Shown: piece by piece, positions 1-8,363 of the stretch
Numbering within the stretch: the stretch's first letter is position 1
How the letters are laid out: each line of letters begins with the position of its first letter
Program-made: the position numbers and the translations under genes
Notes under the pieces: model-generated
The model's database searches: none
What the model saw: only the letters and a program-made list of their open reading frames with translations
What the model was told of the DNA's origin: nothing
Assembly: GCA_028872475.1 (NCBI GenBank)
Contig: JAQYMQ010000014.1
Location: forward strand, 1 to 64,000
DNA from: Eubacteriales bacterium
Lineage (GTDB): Bacteria; Bacillota; Clostridia; Peptostreptococcales; Anaerovoracaceae
Length of the DNA: 64,000 nucleotides
Direction of reading: 5' to 3'

Positions 1-228
1 GATGTAATAATTGATCACGAAACATACGGAGAGATAAAGTGTCAATTAAATATATCCACTATTGATGACGTAAAAATATTTACAAATACTCTAGTTAACT
101 CTTCCGCAAAACCCCTATCTATGTTATCTAACGGCATTCACATGCATACAATCGCTTGCGATAACGAACGTGTATTCACAAATATTAAAACCGCACTATC
201 AGAAAAAAACATATTAATAAAGGAGTAA
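1..228 (+). CDS. niaR: NiaR-type niacin-responsive repressor, C-terminal 3H domain (5' end outside window)
   Basis: Frame 1 is open from the window edge to a TAA at 226-228 and gives the last 75 residues of a protein. The sequence holds the spaced histidines of the 3H domain: DHETYGEIKCQL near the start and the hallmark PLSMLSNGIHMHTIA in the middle, ending with an amphipathic helix. In NiaR/YrxA proteins this domain follows an HTH_11 DNA-binding domain and binds nicotinate with a metal, repressing NAD biosynthesis and niacin uptake genes. The HTH half lies outside the window, so DNA binding is inferred from the family. No NAD gene follows here; the next reading frame is a tiny broken ORF and then a terminator. 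Confidence is high for the 3H domain and good for the NiaR assignment. Confidence 0.85.
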   Translation, partial: DVIIDHETYGEIKCQLNISTIDDVKIFTNTLVNSSAKPLSMLSNGIHMHTIACDNERVFTNIKTALSEKNILIKE

Positions 229-233
229 AAAAT

Positions 234-312
234 ATGAAAAAAAAAGAATTCCTCTAATGTTACTGTTGATGTAGAAGGGAAATCTACTTGGCAAAAAGTA
301 AAAGGTGAATGA
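234..312 (+). pseudogene. Tiny ORF behind a strong RBS, interrupted at an A9 run
   Basis: A strong ribosome binding site (AAAGGAG, 219-225) sits 8 nt before an ATG at 234. The zero frame codes only MKKKEFL before a stop. Nine consecutive A residues (237-245) follow the ATG; a one-base shift there opens a 24-25 residue peptide (NSSNVTVDVEGKSTWQKVKG and a final E) ending with TGA at 310-312. The peptide is not recognised. It could be a decayed gene, a sequencing indel in a homopolymer, or programmed slippage. Confidence 0.3.
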
Positions 313-351
313 AAGGAGAAAGGTAAATTCAATTAATATTTCATATTACAT

Positions 352-414
352 AAAAAAAAGAGGTCTCTCATATTCCAGAATCTTAGTTTCTAAAATTAAT
401 GAAACGCCTCTTTT
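352..414. terminator. Bidirectional terminator between niaR and the minus-strand redox operon
   Basis: AAAAGAGG (356-363) pairs with CCTCTTTT (407-414), with A-rich and T-rich flanks on the outer sides, so it can stop transcription from either direction. The loop is long (about 43 nt). Confidence 0.55.
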
Positions 415-444
415 AAATTAATCATTCATTCAAATTAATACAGC

Positions 445-1158
445 TTAAGCAATTGTCTGAACCTTGTCATTTATAGTCTTTTTTAACACTGCCTTTTTCA
501 AAAAATACTTTCTTAATCTCAAAATTATATAAAGAACATATATTGTAGTATAAGCAATTATGCTAATCAAATTTTTATTGATATCGGCTGTAAATAACAC
601 CATTACGTGAACGTATATCAATATAAAAAACGGATATGCCAAACGTTGTACATTCTTCCAAGTCTTTGCTTTCATCTTTCTTCTTACACACTTAAACGAA
701 GTTATTAACAGCGGCAACATCAAAGCTAATAATACAATAGTTAAAATTGAAGCTATTAAAGATCTTGTGCTCATTAGTGCAGGATTTTTAACCAACATAA
801 CAAAGTAAATCATACCAAATAAAATATTGTGACAAAGAGCTGAAAAACATCCTATTATTGATATTTCCCCCCTTACTCTCATCAGCTTTTTTGTAATATT
901 GTTATGTTTTCTAACCGTTCCCAAAAACATTACTATCATAAATGTAACTGTTGAAAAAATCCCTCGCTGAAATATATCCATAAAGTGTGCCGTAAACCAT
1001 TGTGGCATAACCTCATAAAATTTTGCACTGTAATATACTATAACAAATCCCGTCCAAAGATAAATTCCAACGTAAAATGCCACCGGCATCTTTTTTATTG
1101 CACCGGCTGTCAAAATATAAAAAAGTGTAATAATAATCAAACCTATTATTAAATTCAT
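445..1158 (-). CDS. Ferric-reductase-like transmembrane protein (MsrQ/YedZ-like heme b candidate)
   Basis: A 237-residue polytopic membrane protein with about six hydrophobic segments. The region RGEISIIGCFSALCHNIL (His 110) and the segment WKNVQRLAYPFFILIYVHV (His 184) match the pattern of the ferric reductase-like transmembrane domain, in which histidines on neighbouring helices hold heme b. MsrQ/YedZ proteins pass electrons from quinol or flavin across the membrane to an extracytoplasmic partner. The ATG follows AGAGGAG. It lies directly downstream of the tri-FMN-domain protein on the same strand, about 105 nt apart, which suggests that this protein hands electrons to covalently bound FMN outside the cell. 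The electron donor and substrate are unknown. Fewer histidines are visible than in classical four-His ferric reductases, so heme content needs testing. Confidence 0.65.
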   Translation of the reverse strand: MNLIIGLIIITLFYILTAGAIKKMPVAFYVGIYLWTGFVIVYYSAKFYEVMPQWFTAHFMDIFQRGIFSTVTFMIVMFLGTVRKHNNITKKLMRVRGEISIIGCFSALCHNILFGMIYFVMLVKNPALMSTRSLIASILTIVLLALMLPLLITSFKCVRRKMKAKTWKNVQRLAYPFFILIYVHVMVLFTADINKNLISIIAYTTIYVLYIILRLRKYFLKKAVLKKTINDKVQTIA

Positions 1159-1194
1159 TTAATTCTCCTCTAAATTTATATTCCATAAAGAATA

Positions 1195-1224
1195 ATATAC
1201 TCCCGAGAATATTCGGAAGTATAT
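1195..1224 (-). other. Intercistronic hairpin between the FMN protein and the membrane reductase
   Basis: ATATACTCCCGA (1195-1206) pairs with TCGGAAGTATAT (1213-1224) with one mismatch. There is no proper U-tract on the minus strand, so it may be an mRNA stabiliser or partial attenuator rather than a full terminator. Confidence 0.35.
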
Positions 1225-1263
1225 TATATAAATCATTAAAGATATAAGATTGAACACTAACCG

Positions 1264-3984
1264 TTATTTTACATCTACAAACACAAACGATTTTCCCTTT
1301 TTTTCCAATCCTTGAACAGTAAACTCTAAATTAACTCTCTGTCTTCCTTCCTTATTCATATCAGGCGGGTTAACTACTTTAATTGTTACAGAGTCGTCCT
1401 TAGGGAAATTTGAAATCATCGCCTTATATTCATCGATTGTCGGTTGAGCATCATTTTTCTTTTTCTCTAACACCCTTGTTGCTATTACATATTTTGCAGA
1501 GAATGCATCTTCATCTGCACCAGTCTCATCTGCATCAGGAATTTGATCTCGATCTCGGTCTCTAAGAATGAAAAGCTTATGTTTTCTTATCATCTTAACT
1601 TTTCCTTGATGTCCTGTTATTATTATGTCATATGCCTTAAAGAAAGCACTTCCAAATTCAGATTCCGGAATTTCCGGTATTCCTGTGATAGTTTTACCGT
1701 CAAATTTAAGTCCATTAGGAAGATTTTTAATTTCCTTATCTAAAGTAACAGTAGAATCATAAGGCACAACCGTTATCGGTTTTATTTCAACTCTTTCAAT
1801 GATATTAACACCATGGTCACCTGTAATTCCTATCTTACTGTTGTCAACCTCAATTTCCTGTTCTTCCCCTTCATCACCCGTAAGTTTAAAATTAATAAAT
1901 AGGTTAGGAGGAATATTCCCGTTACTATATCCTTCTTTAGGATTATATCTTATCGTATTTGACGAACCGACTTTTGCATCAGTATTAAAATCATACTTTG
2001 TTCCATCTTTGGCAACAACTCTAAGCTTAACTATTTTCCCTGTCCATGCCTTAGGAATCTCTATTGTCTGTCCATCATGCGCAATATTGTTGCCCTCCAG
2101 ACTATCCATCCTTGGTTTTTCAAGAGTTTTCCAATCACTGCCATCAATGCTATATTCTATTCCTATTATGTAGTTCTTGCTGTAATTACCTAACCAAATT
2201 GACAAAGGAACACTTCTTTTAGAAATATTATGATAAACTTCTGCTAAAATAACCCCTTTATTTTGATAATCTGACAATTCCATTCCATTTGTCAGTTCTT
2301 TACCTGTTTCAAGATCCCTTACAACCAAGTTATTTGCTTTAAAGTCACTATATTTCACTCTAACTTGCTTGCCGTCTTTCTTTACTATAGAAATAACTAA
2401 ATCTGACAAATCAAGAGGTTCTTTTCTATTGTTCTTAAGTACAATTTTACCCGTTGCAGAATCAACTGATTTAGCAGGTTCTACAACTTTCAATTCATCT
2501 ATGTCACTGCCTGTTATATAGTCGTTAACAGATTTTTTCAATGCATTATCAACAGAATTAGCAATACCACTATAGCTTACTGTCGCTCCTGTTACTGAAT
2601 CCAACATTTTAGTTTGACCATGCTCATTCTTCAAGTATCTCTTAATTGAATCTGATATTACAGAGATTTTTTCTTCTCCACCGGTACTTTTGCTAAGTTT
2701 TTTAATAGGTTCGGCATATTTCTTACCTATCAATTCAACAGCTCTCTTGTACATATCTTCTGCATCATTAATCTGTTTTTTATATTCCGAAAACAACACC
2801 ATGTAAGCAATGTTTTCCATTGCAGAATCATTTTTGAAGAATGACACTCCCCCTAAAGCAATATCTCTAAACGGAACTACGTCATCTGCATAATCGTACT
2901 TGCCTTCACCAACCTTAATATCAGTTATCTTACCTCCACTAACTACAATCGTTGTTTTAATAGTTCCTGAAGATAAATATCCAACACCATGTCCGTCATA
3001 AGTTCCGTCTTTAAGTTTGCTTGTAATAGTTAACTCTTTAAGTCTTTTTTTCGTATTTGCTTTAATTTTTTCAAGCTCTTTTGCCTCGCTTGGAGTAGCA
3101 GGAACTTCCGGTTTATTTACCACAGGCGGTTTAGGAACTACAGGCACAACCACGTTGTTATTAGTGCTCGCAACATTAACAGTTGCTTTTTGTAACGCAT
3201 TATTTACAGCGGCAAGAATACCTCGGCTCGAATATGTCGCATTAGTCACAGCATCAACTCTGCGTGATCCGGACAATATTTTAGGAATAACACCGCGCGC
3301 CATATTAAAGAATGGTTGATCTTCTTTGTGGCTTAGTACATCTATCCCTACAATTTTCCCTCCGGATATTTTCACGGCAACCTTGATAGGTCCGTTATAC
3401 CCTATACCGAAGCCAATATATGTTCCATCTTTCAATCTACTAACCCCGGTCTTAAGTGGAGTAAATACTGAACTAGATATCCTTGCTGTTTTTCGCTTTA
3501 CCTTGCTTTTTGAACTTACCTTCTCCTTATCCTTTTCATCAGATATCTGTTTTTCAACAGAGCTTTCTTTCATTCCCGCTTTAACAAGAGCTTTTTTTAC
3601 TGCGTCTTTAATGGCATTTGACGTTATTGTCGCCCCTGATATCGCATCTACATCAGCACTGTTTTTCTCAACTATTTTAGATAAAATCGCCTTAGCTTTT
3701 TCATAATACTCAGGTGTTTCCTTTTGTGATATCACATCAACAGCCGATATTTTACCACCTTTTATTGTAACTTTAACCGTAACAGGTCCTTCATAACCAT
3801 CTGCGCTTTCGGTATATTCTCCATCTTTTAATTTTTCTTCACCTTCATTTACTGCCACAATCTTATCATCGTTTTTGGAATCTTTAGTTTTATCATTATT
3901 TAATCCCCCCGTGAGCACAAATATGACTGACAGGGTGGCTATTCCACAAACTATCAAAACTGCGGCAATGGCTTTTTTGCTCAT
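1264..3984 (-). CDS. Extracytoplasmic protein with three FMN-binding domains and an Ig-like C-terminal region
   Basis: The ATG at 3984 (906 aa) is preferred over an in-frame ATG 18 nt upstream because AAAGGAGATG lies 7 nt before it. An N-terminal hydrophobic segment (MSKKAIAAVLIVCGIA onward) acts as signal anchor. Three FMN_bind modules follow, each with a DGxY...GY/G start and an ApbE-type flavinylation motif: DAISGATITS (about residue 114-123), DAVTNATYSS (degenerate) and DSVTGATVSY. In such motifs ApbE attaches FMN covalently to Thr. The third module carries a long helical insertion. The C-terminal third is beta-rich and includes a putative Ig-like stretch (LPNGLKFDGKTITGIPE). No LPXTG or lipobox is seen. 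It is the first gene of a likely operon with the heme membrane protein, suggesting transmembrane electron transfer to surface flavin. No ApbE gene is in the window. Confidence 0.8.
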   Translation of the reverse strand: MSKKAIAAVLIVCGIATLSVIFVLTGGLNNDKTKDSKNDDKIVAVNEGEEKLKDGEYTESADGYEGPVTVKVTIKGGKISAVDVISQKETPEYYEKAKAILSKIVEKNSADVDAISGATITSNAIKDAVKKALVKAGMKESSVEKQISDEKDKEKVSSKSKVKRKTARISSSVFTPLKTGVSRLKDGTYIGFGIGYNGPIKVAVKISGGKIVGIDVLSHKEDQPFFNMARGVIPKILSGSRRVDAVTNATYSSRGILAAVNNALQKATVNVASTNNNVVVPVVPKPPVVNKPEVPATPSEAKELEKIKANTKKRLKELTITSKLKDGTYDGHGVGYLSSGTIKTTIVVSGGKITDIKVGEGKYDYADDVVPFRDIALGGVSFFKNDSAMENIAYMVLFSEYKKQINDAEDMYKRAVELIGKKYAEPIKKLSKSTGGEEKISVISDSIKRYLKNEHGQTKMLDSVTGATVSYSGIANSVDNALKKSVNDYITGSDIDELKVVEPAKSVDSATGKIVLKNNRKEPLDLSDLVISIVKKDGKQVRVKYSDFKANNLVVRDLETGKELTNGMELSDYQNKGVILAEVYHNISKRSVPLSIWLGNYSKNYIIGIEYSIDGSDWKTLEKPRMDSLEGNNIAHDGQTIEIPKAWTGKIVKLRVVAKDGTKYDFNTDAKVGSSNTIRYNPKEGYSNGNIPPNLFINFKLTGDEGEEQEIEVDNSKIGITGDHGVNIIERVEIKPITVVPYDSTVTLDKEIKNLPNGLKFDGKTITGIPEIPESEFGSAFFKAYDIIITGHQGKVKMIRKHKLFILRDRDRDQIPDADETGADEDAFSAKYVIATRVLEKKKNDAQPTIDEYKAMISNFPKDDSVTIKVVNPPDMNKEGRQRVNLEFTVQGLEKKGKSFVFVDVK

Positions 3985-4052
3985 TAAGTCATCTCCTTTC
4001 ATAAATAAAATAAGTTAATTATAACTAGTAATATAATCCATGATATGGTAAT

Positions 4053-4081
4053 ATTATATCATACGTTAGCTGATACTAACC
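4053..4081 (-). promoter_or_regulatory. Promoter of the tri-FMN protein gene
   Basis: On the minus strand a perfect TATAAT (-10, plus coordinates 4053-4058) lies 17 nt from a weak -35 (GGTTAG, 4076-4081). The weak -35 falls within the inverted repeat at 4065-4080. Confidence 0.55.
4065..4080. promoter_or_regulatory. Operator-like inverted repeat GTTAG-N6-CTAAC
   Basis: GTTAG (4065-4069), six bases, CTAAC (4076-4080). It covers the -35 and spacer of the tri-FMN protein promoter. The same 16-bp architecture occurs at 54992-55007 before the second FMN-domain gene. The half sites resemble part of the DtxR-family iron box (GGTTAG/CTAACC), but the spacing differs; the regulator is unknown. Confidence 0.5.
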
Positions 4082-4102
4082 CTATCCAGTTGATTGTATA
4101 GA

Positions 4103-4119
4103 CTAACATATATGGTTAG
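4103..4119. promoter_or_regulatory. Second CTAAC/GTTAG repeat in the divergent intergenic region
   Basis: CTAAC (4103-4107), seven bases, GTTAG (4115-4119): the same half sites in the opposite order, 38 nt from the first operator and upstream of the AraC-type gene. It may bind the same regulator or help form a loop. Confidence 0.35.
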
Positions 4120-4180
4120 CAATCCCTTACATGCAATTTTATCTATTAGGAGATTTTATTTATCCGAAAGGGGATATTTA

Positions 4181-5044
4181 GTGAAATACGATAGTATTAA
4201 AAAATTTATTGCAAGCTTACAAGATTACAAAAAAATCAATATCATCGAAAAAGAACAGTCATGTGTCTGTGGTGGCAATGTTTATAAGATGAATCTAGAC
4301 GAAAAAACCGACTTCATTTGCAGCGTCCACTATATTCAGCATTTCGCCGCTATAGCGGTATTTGATTGTAATATTAGCGACAGCGAACTACAATTTTGTA
4401 ATCAAGAGGATATATTGACTTTAAAATATTATGATACATCATCAAATAAATCATTAATTATAATAATATTAACTGACGAATATATAAAATATCTGAACGA
4501 AAAATATGCACTCCTTCATAACAGAAAGATAACCAAGTTACCCGTGTCAAGCGACATAAAAGTTGCACCGCAAACAATAACAATTTTTAAACAAATTATG
4601 TCGTATGACGGCACCGGGCTATCTGCCGATATGTTTTATGAAAGTAAGCTAAACGAACTTATTTCTCTACTCATCCACAAAGAATTACAGAAAAAATCAT
4701 CGTCTATCTCACTTCCCATAAATTGTGATGACATATCAAGGATCACCGATGTAGCTAATTACATTTGTACGCATCTTAACGAAGACTTGACAAACGATAA
4801 GCTGGCATCGATAGCATGCATGAGTACATCAAAATTAAAATATACATTCAAGTCGGTATTTAATTCGACAATAAGAGATTTCAAAACCCAAAAACGTTTT
4901 CTTTTAGCTTGTCAACTACTTAAAAACACAAATCAAACACTGACAGAAATTGCTAATTCTATAGGCTACAAAAAAACAGGAGCTTTTACCGATATGTTCA
5001 AAAAGCAGGCAGGTATAACTCCAGGTCAATATCGCAAAAAATAA
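4181..5044 (+). CDS. AraC-family transcriptional regulator
   Basis: The GTG at 4181 (287 aa) is chosen because GAAAGGGG lies 7 nt upstream; the frame stays open back to an ATG at 4094, which has no ribosome binding site. The last 100 residues hold two helix-turn-helix motifs of the AraC/XylS domain: a first helix pair around LTNDKLASIACMSTSKLKYT and a second around LTEIANSIGYKKTGAFTDMF, ending in AGITPGQYRKK. The N-terminal 180 residues have no recognised sensor domain; an early Cys pair (CVCGG) is visible. The gene is divergent from the FMN/heme operon and shares its regulatory region, so it may control that operon. Inducer unknown. Confidence 0.88.
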   Translation: MKYDSIKKFIASLQDYKKINIIEKEQSCVCGGNVYKMNLDEKTDFICSVHYIQHFAAIAVFDCNISDSELQFCNQEDILTLKYYDTSSNKSLIIIILTDEYIKYLNEKYALLHNRKITKLPVSSDIKVAPQTITIFKQIMSYDGTGLSADMFYESKLNELISLLIHKELQKKSSSISLPINCDDISRITDVANYICTHLNEDLTNDKLASIACMSTSKLKYTFKSVFNSTIRDFKTQKRFLLACQLLKNTNQTLTEIANSIGYKKTGAFTDMFKKQAGITPGQYRKK

Positions 5045-5100
5045 AAGAGATATTCCCAGGTTAACACAATCAAGTTTAACTTCCGGGAATATCCCTTTTT
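5043..5100. terminator. Terminator after the AraC gene
   Basis: AGAGATATTCCC pairs with GGGAATATCCCT across a loop containing a second small GTTAA/TTAAC stem, followed by TTTTT on the plus strand. Confidence 0.65.
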
Positions 5101-5147
5101 GCTTTATGAGTCGTTAATAAAGCTAAAAATATTATTAACTATAAAAA

Positions 5148-5414
5148 CTAACAAAATTTATTGCGGTAAGGATCATCCTTATTATCCATATTATAGAACT
5201 GTTCTATCACAATATTTGCATTAAGTGCAATTTCTTTTATTATCTTCGCATCGCCGGGATTATCATACAAAATCGCTATCCCGCAACAGTGTTCCGCCTC
5301 TCTTGGTGTCGGAGCCATAGTACATTTTATAGAGTTGCATTTTAGCTCCTCATACAACTTAAATGCAATATTAGAATTAGCAACTAACACATAATATTTT
5401 TTCAAAGTTTTCAT
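5148..5414 (-). CDS. DUF3343 protein, putative Se/S carrier-like
   Basis: An 88-residue protein with the family signature APTPREAEHCCGIAILY in the middle and a C-terminal Cys (NKFC). DUF3343 has been renamed in Pfam as a putative Se/S carrier-like family and is common in anaerobes beside selenium or Fe-S metabolism genes. It is the last gene of the double-cubane operon, 18 nt after the DCCP gene, with AGAGGA about 10 nt before the ATG. The role is inferred: it may carry sulfur, selenium or an Fe-S precursor for the large cluster protein. A yedF gene with a related function begins at 63467, but no selD or selA is visible. Confidence 0.75.
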   Translation of the reverse strand: MKTLKKYYVLVANSNIAFKLYEELKCNSIKCTMAPTPREAEHCCGIAILYDNPGDAKIIKEIALNANIVIEQFYNMDNKDDPYRNKFC

Positions 5415-5432
5415 TAATGATAAATCCTCTTA

Positions 5433-6704
5433 TTAACCCAGCATTTCAATGAAGGCACCTATTCTTGTCTTCAACTGTTCCGCATCCTCGTCTGTATAAT
5501 CAGTTTCAATACCAATACATGGAATACCTGCTTCTGCAAGTTTTTTCTCAACAAAATATCCTTCAACATCATATAGATTACAGAATTTCAGGTTAAGGTC
5601 AATTACACCATCCACATTATATTCTTTAGCCAAATTAATAATATCATCTATTCTTGAATCATTTGGCGTGAAACATGCACAGTTAATACTTCCAAGATAT
5701 CTCTTAGCCAAATTCTTAACCATTTCGTCCTTAGTCTTTCCGCTTTCATCAACTAATTCTTGACTATATCTGACTCCTGTACACATTTCTTCACAAACTA
5801 CGATAGCACCGGAAGTTTCAATAATCTGATGAAGTTTCCAATTTGGAATAGAAAGTGGAGTACCTGTAAGCATAATTCTCTTCGCCCCCACATCTGCGAC
5901 ACCAAAGCCCTTTTGTTTTCTTTCTTCAAGCTCGTCAGAAATTTTGTTAACCATAGTTGTAAATCTTGCAGGATCATCATAAAATGCAACCTGATGAATA
6001 AGTAAAGCATCTCTTCCGCTTATAGGAACGTTATCTAGCTTTCTATAAGAATTTAATCTCTGAAGCGCCCTTCTCTTATCGTTAACAATCTTAATCGCCG
6101 CTTCCAAAGATTCTTCTGTAATCTTATTACCTGTTAATTCTTCAAGTTTAACCATGTAATCCTTAATTTCGCTTTCCCACTTTTCAAAATCTTTCTCTCT
6201 TTTTAACTGCGGGATATCCATAATATGCATCGGAGCATCTTCAGATAAAATCTCCCAAGCCTTTTTCTTGCCGTCACAAGTAGTTTCTCCAACAAATAAA
6301 TCACAAATTCTAAAGAAAGGACATGTTCTGTCAAATCTGGCACCTAGAGAAGCTTTAATCAATGCACAAGTTGCTGTAGGCAACTTCTTCTCTCCACCGG
6401 GAACCCAAAACTGCGATCCGCTACATAGTCCTGTAGCAATAGCCCCCGCTGCAATTACAGCTTCGTCAGGCACATGAATACAGAAACTTCCAACAACTTT
6501 TCCACCTTCTTCTTGATGTTTAATCAATTCTGACGGTCTAATGCCATGAATATCTCCAACAACCATATTGAAATAATCCATTGTTTCCGGTCTATTTTCC
6601 TGACTTAAGTACACATCTCCAAATGCCTGTGGAAGCGCTTCACAAAGTAAATCGTGTGTAGCAACGTCCATTCCAATAGCTTCCCACATCTGTTTATTAT
6701 CCAT
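5433..6704 (-). CDS. Double-cubane cluster protein (2-hydroxyacyl-CoA dehydratase superfamily)
   Basis: A 423-residue protein of the HgdB/FldC fold. Cysteine-bearing motifs typical of double-cubane cluster proteins (DCCP, YjiM-like) are present: LPTATCALIKA, RTCPFFRICD, GETTCDGKKKA, CEEMCTGVR, NCACFTPNDSR and LKFCNLYDVE. In DCCP two cubanes bridged by sulfide form an [8Fe-9S] centre that is reduced by a dedicated ATPase and can reduce small molecules such as acetylene. Dehydratase alpha/beta subunit pairs and CoA genes are absent, which favours DCCP over a true dehydratase. AGGAGG lies just before the ATG. Its ATPase (7611-8363) and a truncated homologue (6772-7614) are upstream in the same operon. 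The physiological substrate is unknown. Confidence 0.85.
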   Translation of the reverse strand: MDNKQMWEAIGMDVATHDLLCEALPQAFGDVYLSQENRPETMDYFNMVVGDIHGIRPSELIKHQEEGGKVVGSFCIHVPDEAVIAAGAIATGLCSGSQFWVPGGEKKLPTATCALIKASLGARFDRTCPFFRICDLFVGETTCDGKKKAWEILSEDAPMHIMDIPQLKREKDFEKWESEIKDYMVKLEELTGNKITEESLEAAIKIVNDKRRALQRLNSYRKLDNVPISGRDALLIHQVAFYDDPARFTTMVNKISDELEERKQKGFGVADVGAKRIMLTGTPLSIPNWKLHQIIETSGAIVVCEEMCTGVRYSQELVDESGKTKDEMVKNLAKRYLGSINCACFTPNDSRIDDIINLAKEYNVDGVIDLNLKFCNLYDVEGYFVEKKLAEAGIPCIGIETDYTDEDAEQLKTRIGAFIEMLG

Positions 6705-6771
6705 CTTTTCCTCCTCGCAAATTTTATTTGCCTTTAACTAACTGATAAAAATAATACAAACCCTTAATTTT

Positions 6772-7614
6772 CTAATATGTCAACTTCTCAGGTCCATCTA
6801 AGAAGCAGCCGTCAACTGTATACTTTATATCTGCAATCTCTTGTCCAAAGCCATCAACCACATAATAATTTTTAGATTTCATACAAGCATCCAATAACTT
6901 ATATGCTCCCGCCAAACAACAACATTGTATTTTAATTCTTTCCTTGTTAACACAATCCAAATCGCTTAATAACAATATATCCAAACACTTTTTTAAAAAC
7001 GTGGCTCTATCATCAAGATTAACAATATACCTAGAAAAAAACTCTAATTCAAAAAGTTCCTTCCCTGTTATATATGTCTTTCTAATCTCACCAAATAAAG
7101 CATTAATATTTGCTATTTGCCTTTTTGCATCTTCAAACAATTTATTATCAAATTTTGTATCATAATTTTCTTGAAGTATATTCAGAATTTCCTCATATGA
7201 GGGCATAAAATAAACCGGCTTCTTTGAATTTTCTGCTAACATTTCTTTCATCCTTATACATCGTTGATTAACAATATATATCTTACTTGAAAACAACAGA
7301 GGGCATTTTTCCGTGTTTAAATATATCTTTGTTGAGTTAACAATATCGCAATATCTTTTGTCTTTATCGCCATATTTAAATATAAATTTATCCACACCCT
7401 CAATTGGAATTGGCTTTATTCCACATGAATAAAAATACGCAAAGTCCTCATCCAAATGTCCTAAAGTACCAAAATTCCCAAAATATCCTAATACATTATC
7501 ATATTCGGACTTAAGCATCATGCAATCTACAAAAGCCTGTCTTCGCAACTCTTCCATACACGAAAAATCCACTCGCCCGTCCTTGATAATTTCGTCAAAA
7601 ACACCTTGCATCAT
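6772..7614 (-). CDS. Truncated, divergent homologue of the 2-hydroxyacyl-CoA dehydratase/DCCP fold
   Basis: This 280-residue protein overlaps the upstream ATPase stop by 4 nt (ATGA), so translation is probably coupled. By eye it follows the DCCP sequence: EKCPLLFSSKIYIVNQRCI matches TCPFFRICDLFVGETTCDG, the next helices (MLAENSKKPVYFMPSYEEI) match the DCCP equivalent, and KIQCCCLAGAYKLLDACMK matches the start of its second domain. It ends about 140 residues earlier, losing the last cysteine motifs (NCAC and LKFC). It retains CxxM/CCC cysteines, so it could bind a smaller cluster or act as a chaperone or second subunit. This is an inference from hand alignment; sequence identity is low. Confidence 0.55.
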   Translation of the reverse strand: MMQGVFDEIIKDGRVDFSCMEELRRQAFVDCMMLKSEYDNVLGYFGNFGTLGHLDEDFAYFYSCGIKPIPIEGVDKFIFKYGDKDKRYCDIVNSTKIYLNTEKCPLLFSSKIYIVNQRCIRMKEMLAENSKKPVYFMPSYEEILNILQENYDTKFDNKLFEDAKRQIANINALFGEIRKTYITGKELFELEFFSRYIVNLDDRATFLKKCLDILLLSDLDCVNKERIKIQCCCLAGAYKLLDACMKSKNYYVVDGFGQEIADIKYTVDGCFLDGPEKLTY

Positions 7615-8363
7615 GCTAACAACGCTGCTCCTATTGCTCCGGCAAATCTCGCATTCTCATGCGTATTTACATCAGCGTCAAGTCTCCTTGCCAATTCTTC
7701 GACCATATATGGACTAGCACAAAACCCTCCGGTCAAAAAATAATGTTTACTGTGAGGTTTTCTGTTAACTAAAGCCACAACCTTAGAAGCAATAGAATTC
7801 ACAACTCCTGCCGCAATATCCGGCTTTGAAGTACCCTTACCCATTAAGGATATAATTTCAGATTCGGCAAAAACAGTACATGTAGAAGAGATATTGATCT
7901 TAGTACCTTGTCTCGCAAAATCAAACATTTCTTCAAGCCCCAACGCCAATCTGTTAGCCATTATCTCCAAAAACTTACCCGTCCCTGCCGAGCATTTATC
8001 ATTCATAATGAAATCCTTTACAAAACCGTTTTCTACAAAAATGATTTTAGTATCCTGCCCACCAATATCTATAATTGTCATATTATTTTCGTATAAGAAG
8101 CAAGCTCCCTTTGCATGACATGTAATCTCCGTAATAACCTTATCAGCATAAGGCACGCTCACTCTACCATATCCGGTAGCAATAATACTCGCATCTTTTC
8201 TGTCAATACCCAAAGACTCTATCCATGATAAAATTTCAAGACTAGTTTCTTTACTATTCCAACCGCTTGACATAACCTTTTTGTGTAGAATTTTATCCTT
8301 ACTATCATTAATAATAACTGCCTTACTTGCAGTCGAACCTATATCAACGCCTATGTAATACAT
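7611..8363 (-). CDS. BadF/BadG/BcrA/BcrD-type ATPase, activator of the double-cubane protein
   Basis: The ATG at 8363 (250 aa) has GGAGG 5 nt upstream; a GTG 12 nt earlier lies in front of that site and is disfavoured. ASKHA-fold ATPase motifs are clear: MYYIGVDIGSTASKAVI (phosphate 1), TIIDIGGQDTKII (phosphate 2) and FLTGGFCAS (adenosine). NDKCSAGTGKFLE and SSTCTVFAESE carry the two cysteines that, in a homodimer, hold a bridging [4Fe-4S] cluster. These archerases use ATP-driven conformational change to push electrons at low potential into dehydratases or DCCP. First gene of the four-gene operon. Confidence 0.9.
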   Translation of the reverse strand: MYYIGVDIGSTASKAVIINDSKDKILHKKVMSSGWNSKETSLEILSWIESLGIDRKDASIIATGYGRVSVPYADKVITEITCHAKGACFLYENNMTIIDIGGQDTKIIFVENGFVKDFIMNDKCSAGTGKFLEIMANRLALGLEEMFDFARQGTKINISSTCTVFAESEIISLMGKGTSKPDIAAGVVNSIASKVVALVNRKPHSKHYFLTGGFCASPYMVEELARRLDADVNTHENARFAGAIGAALLA

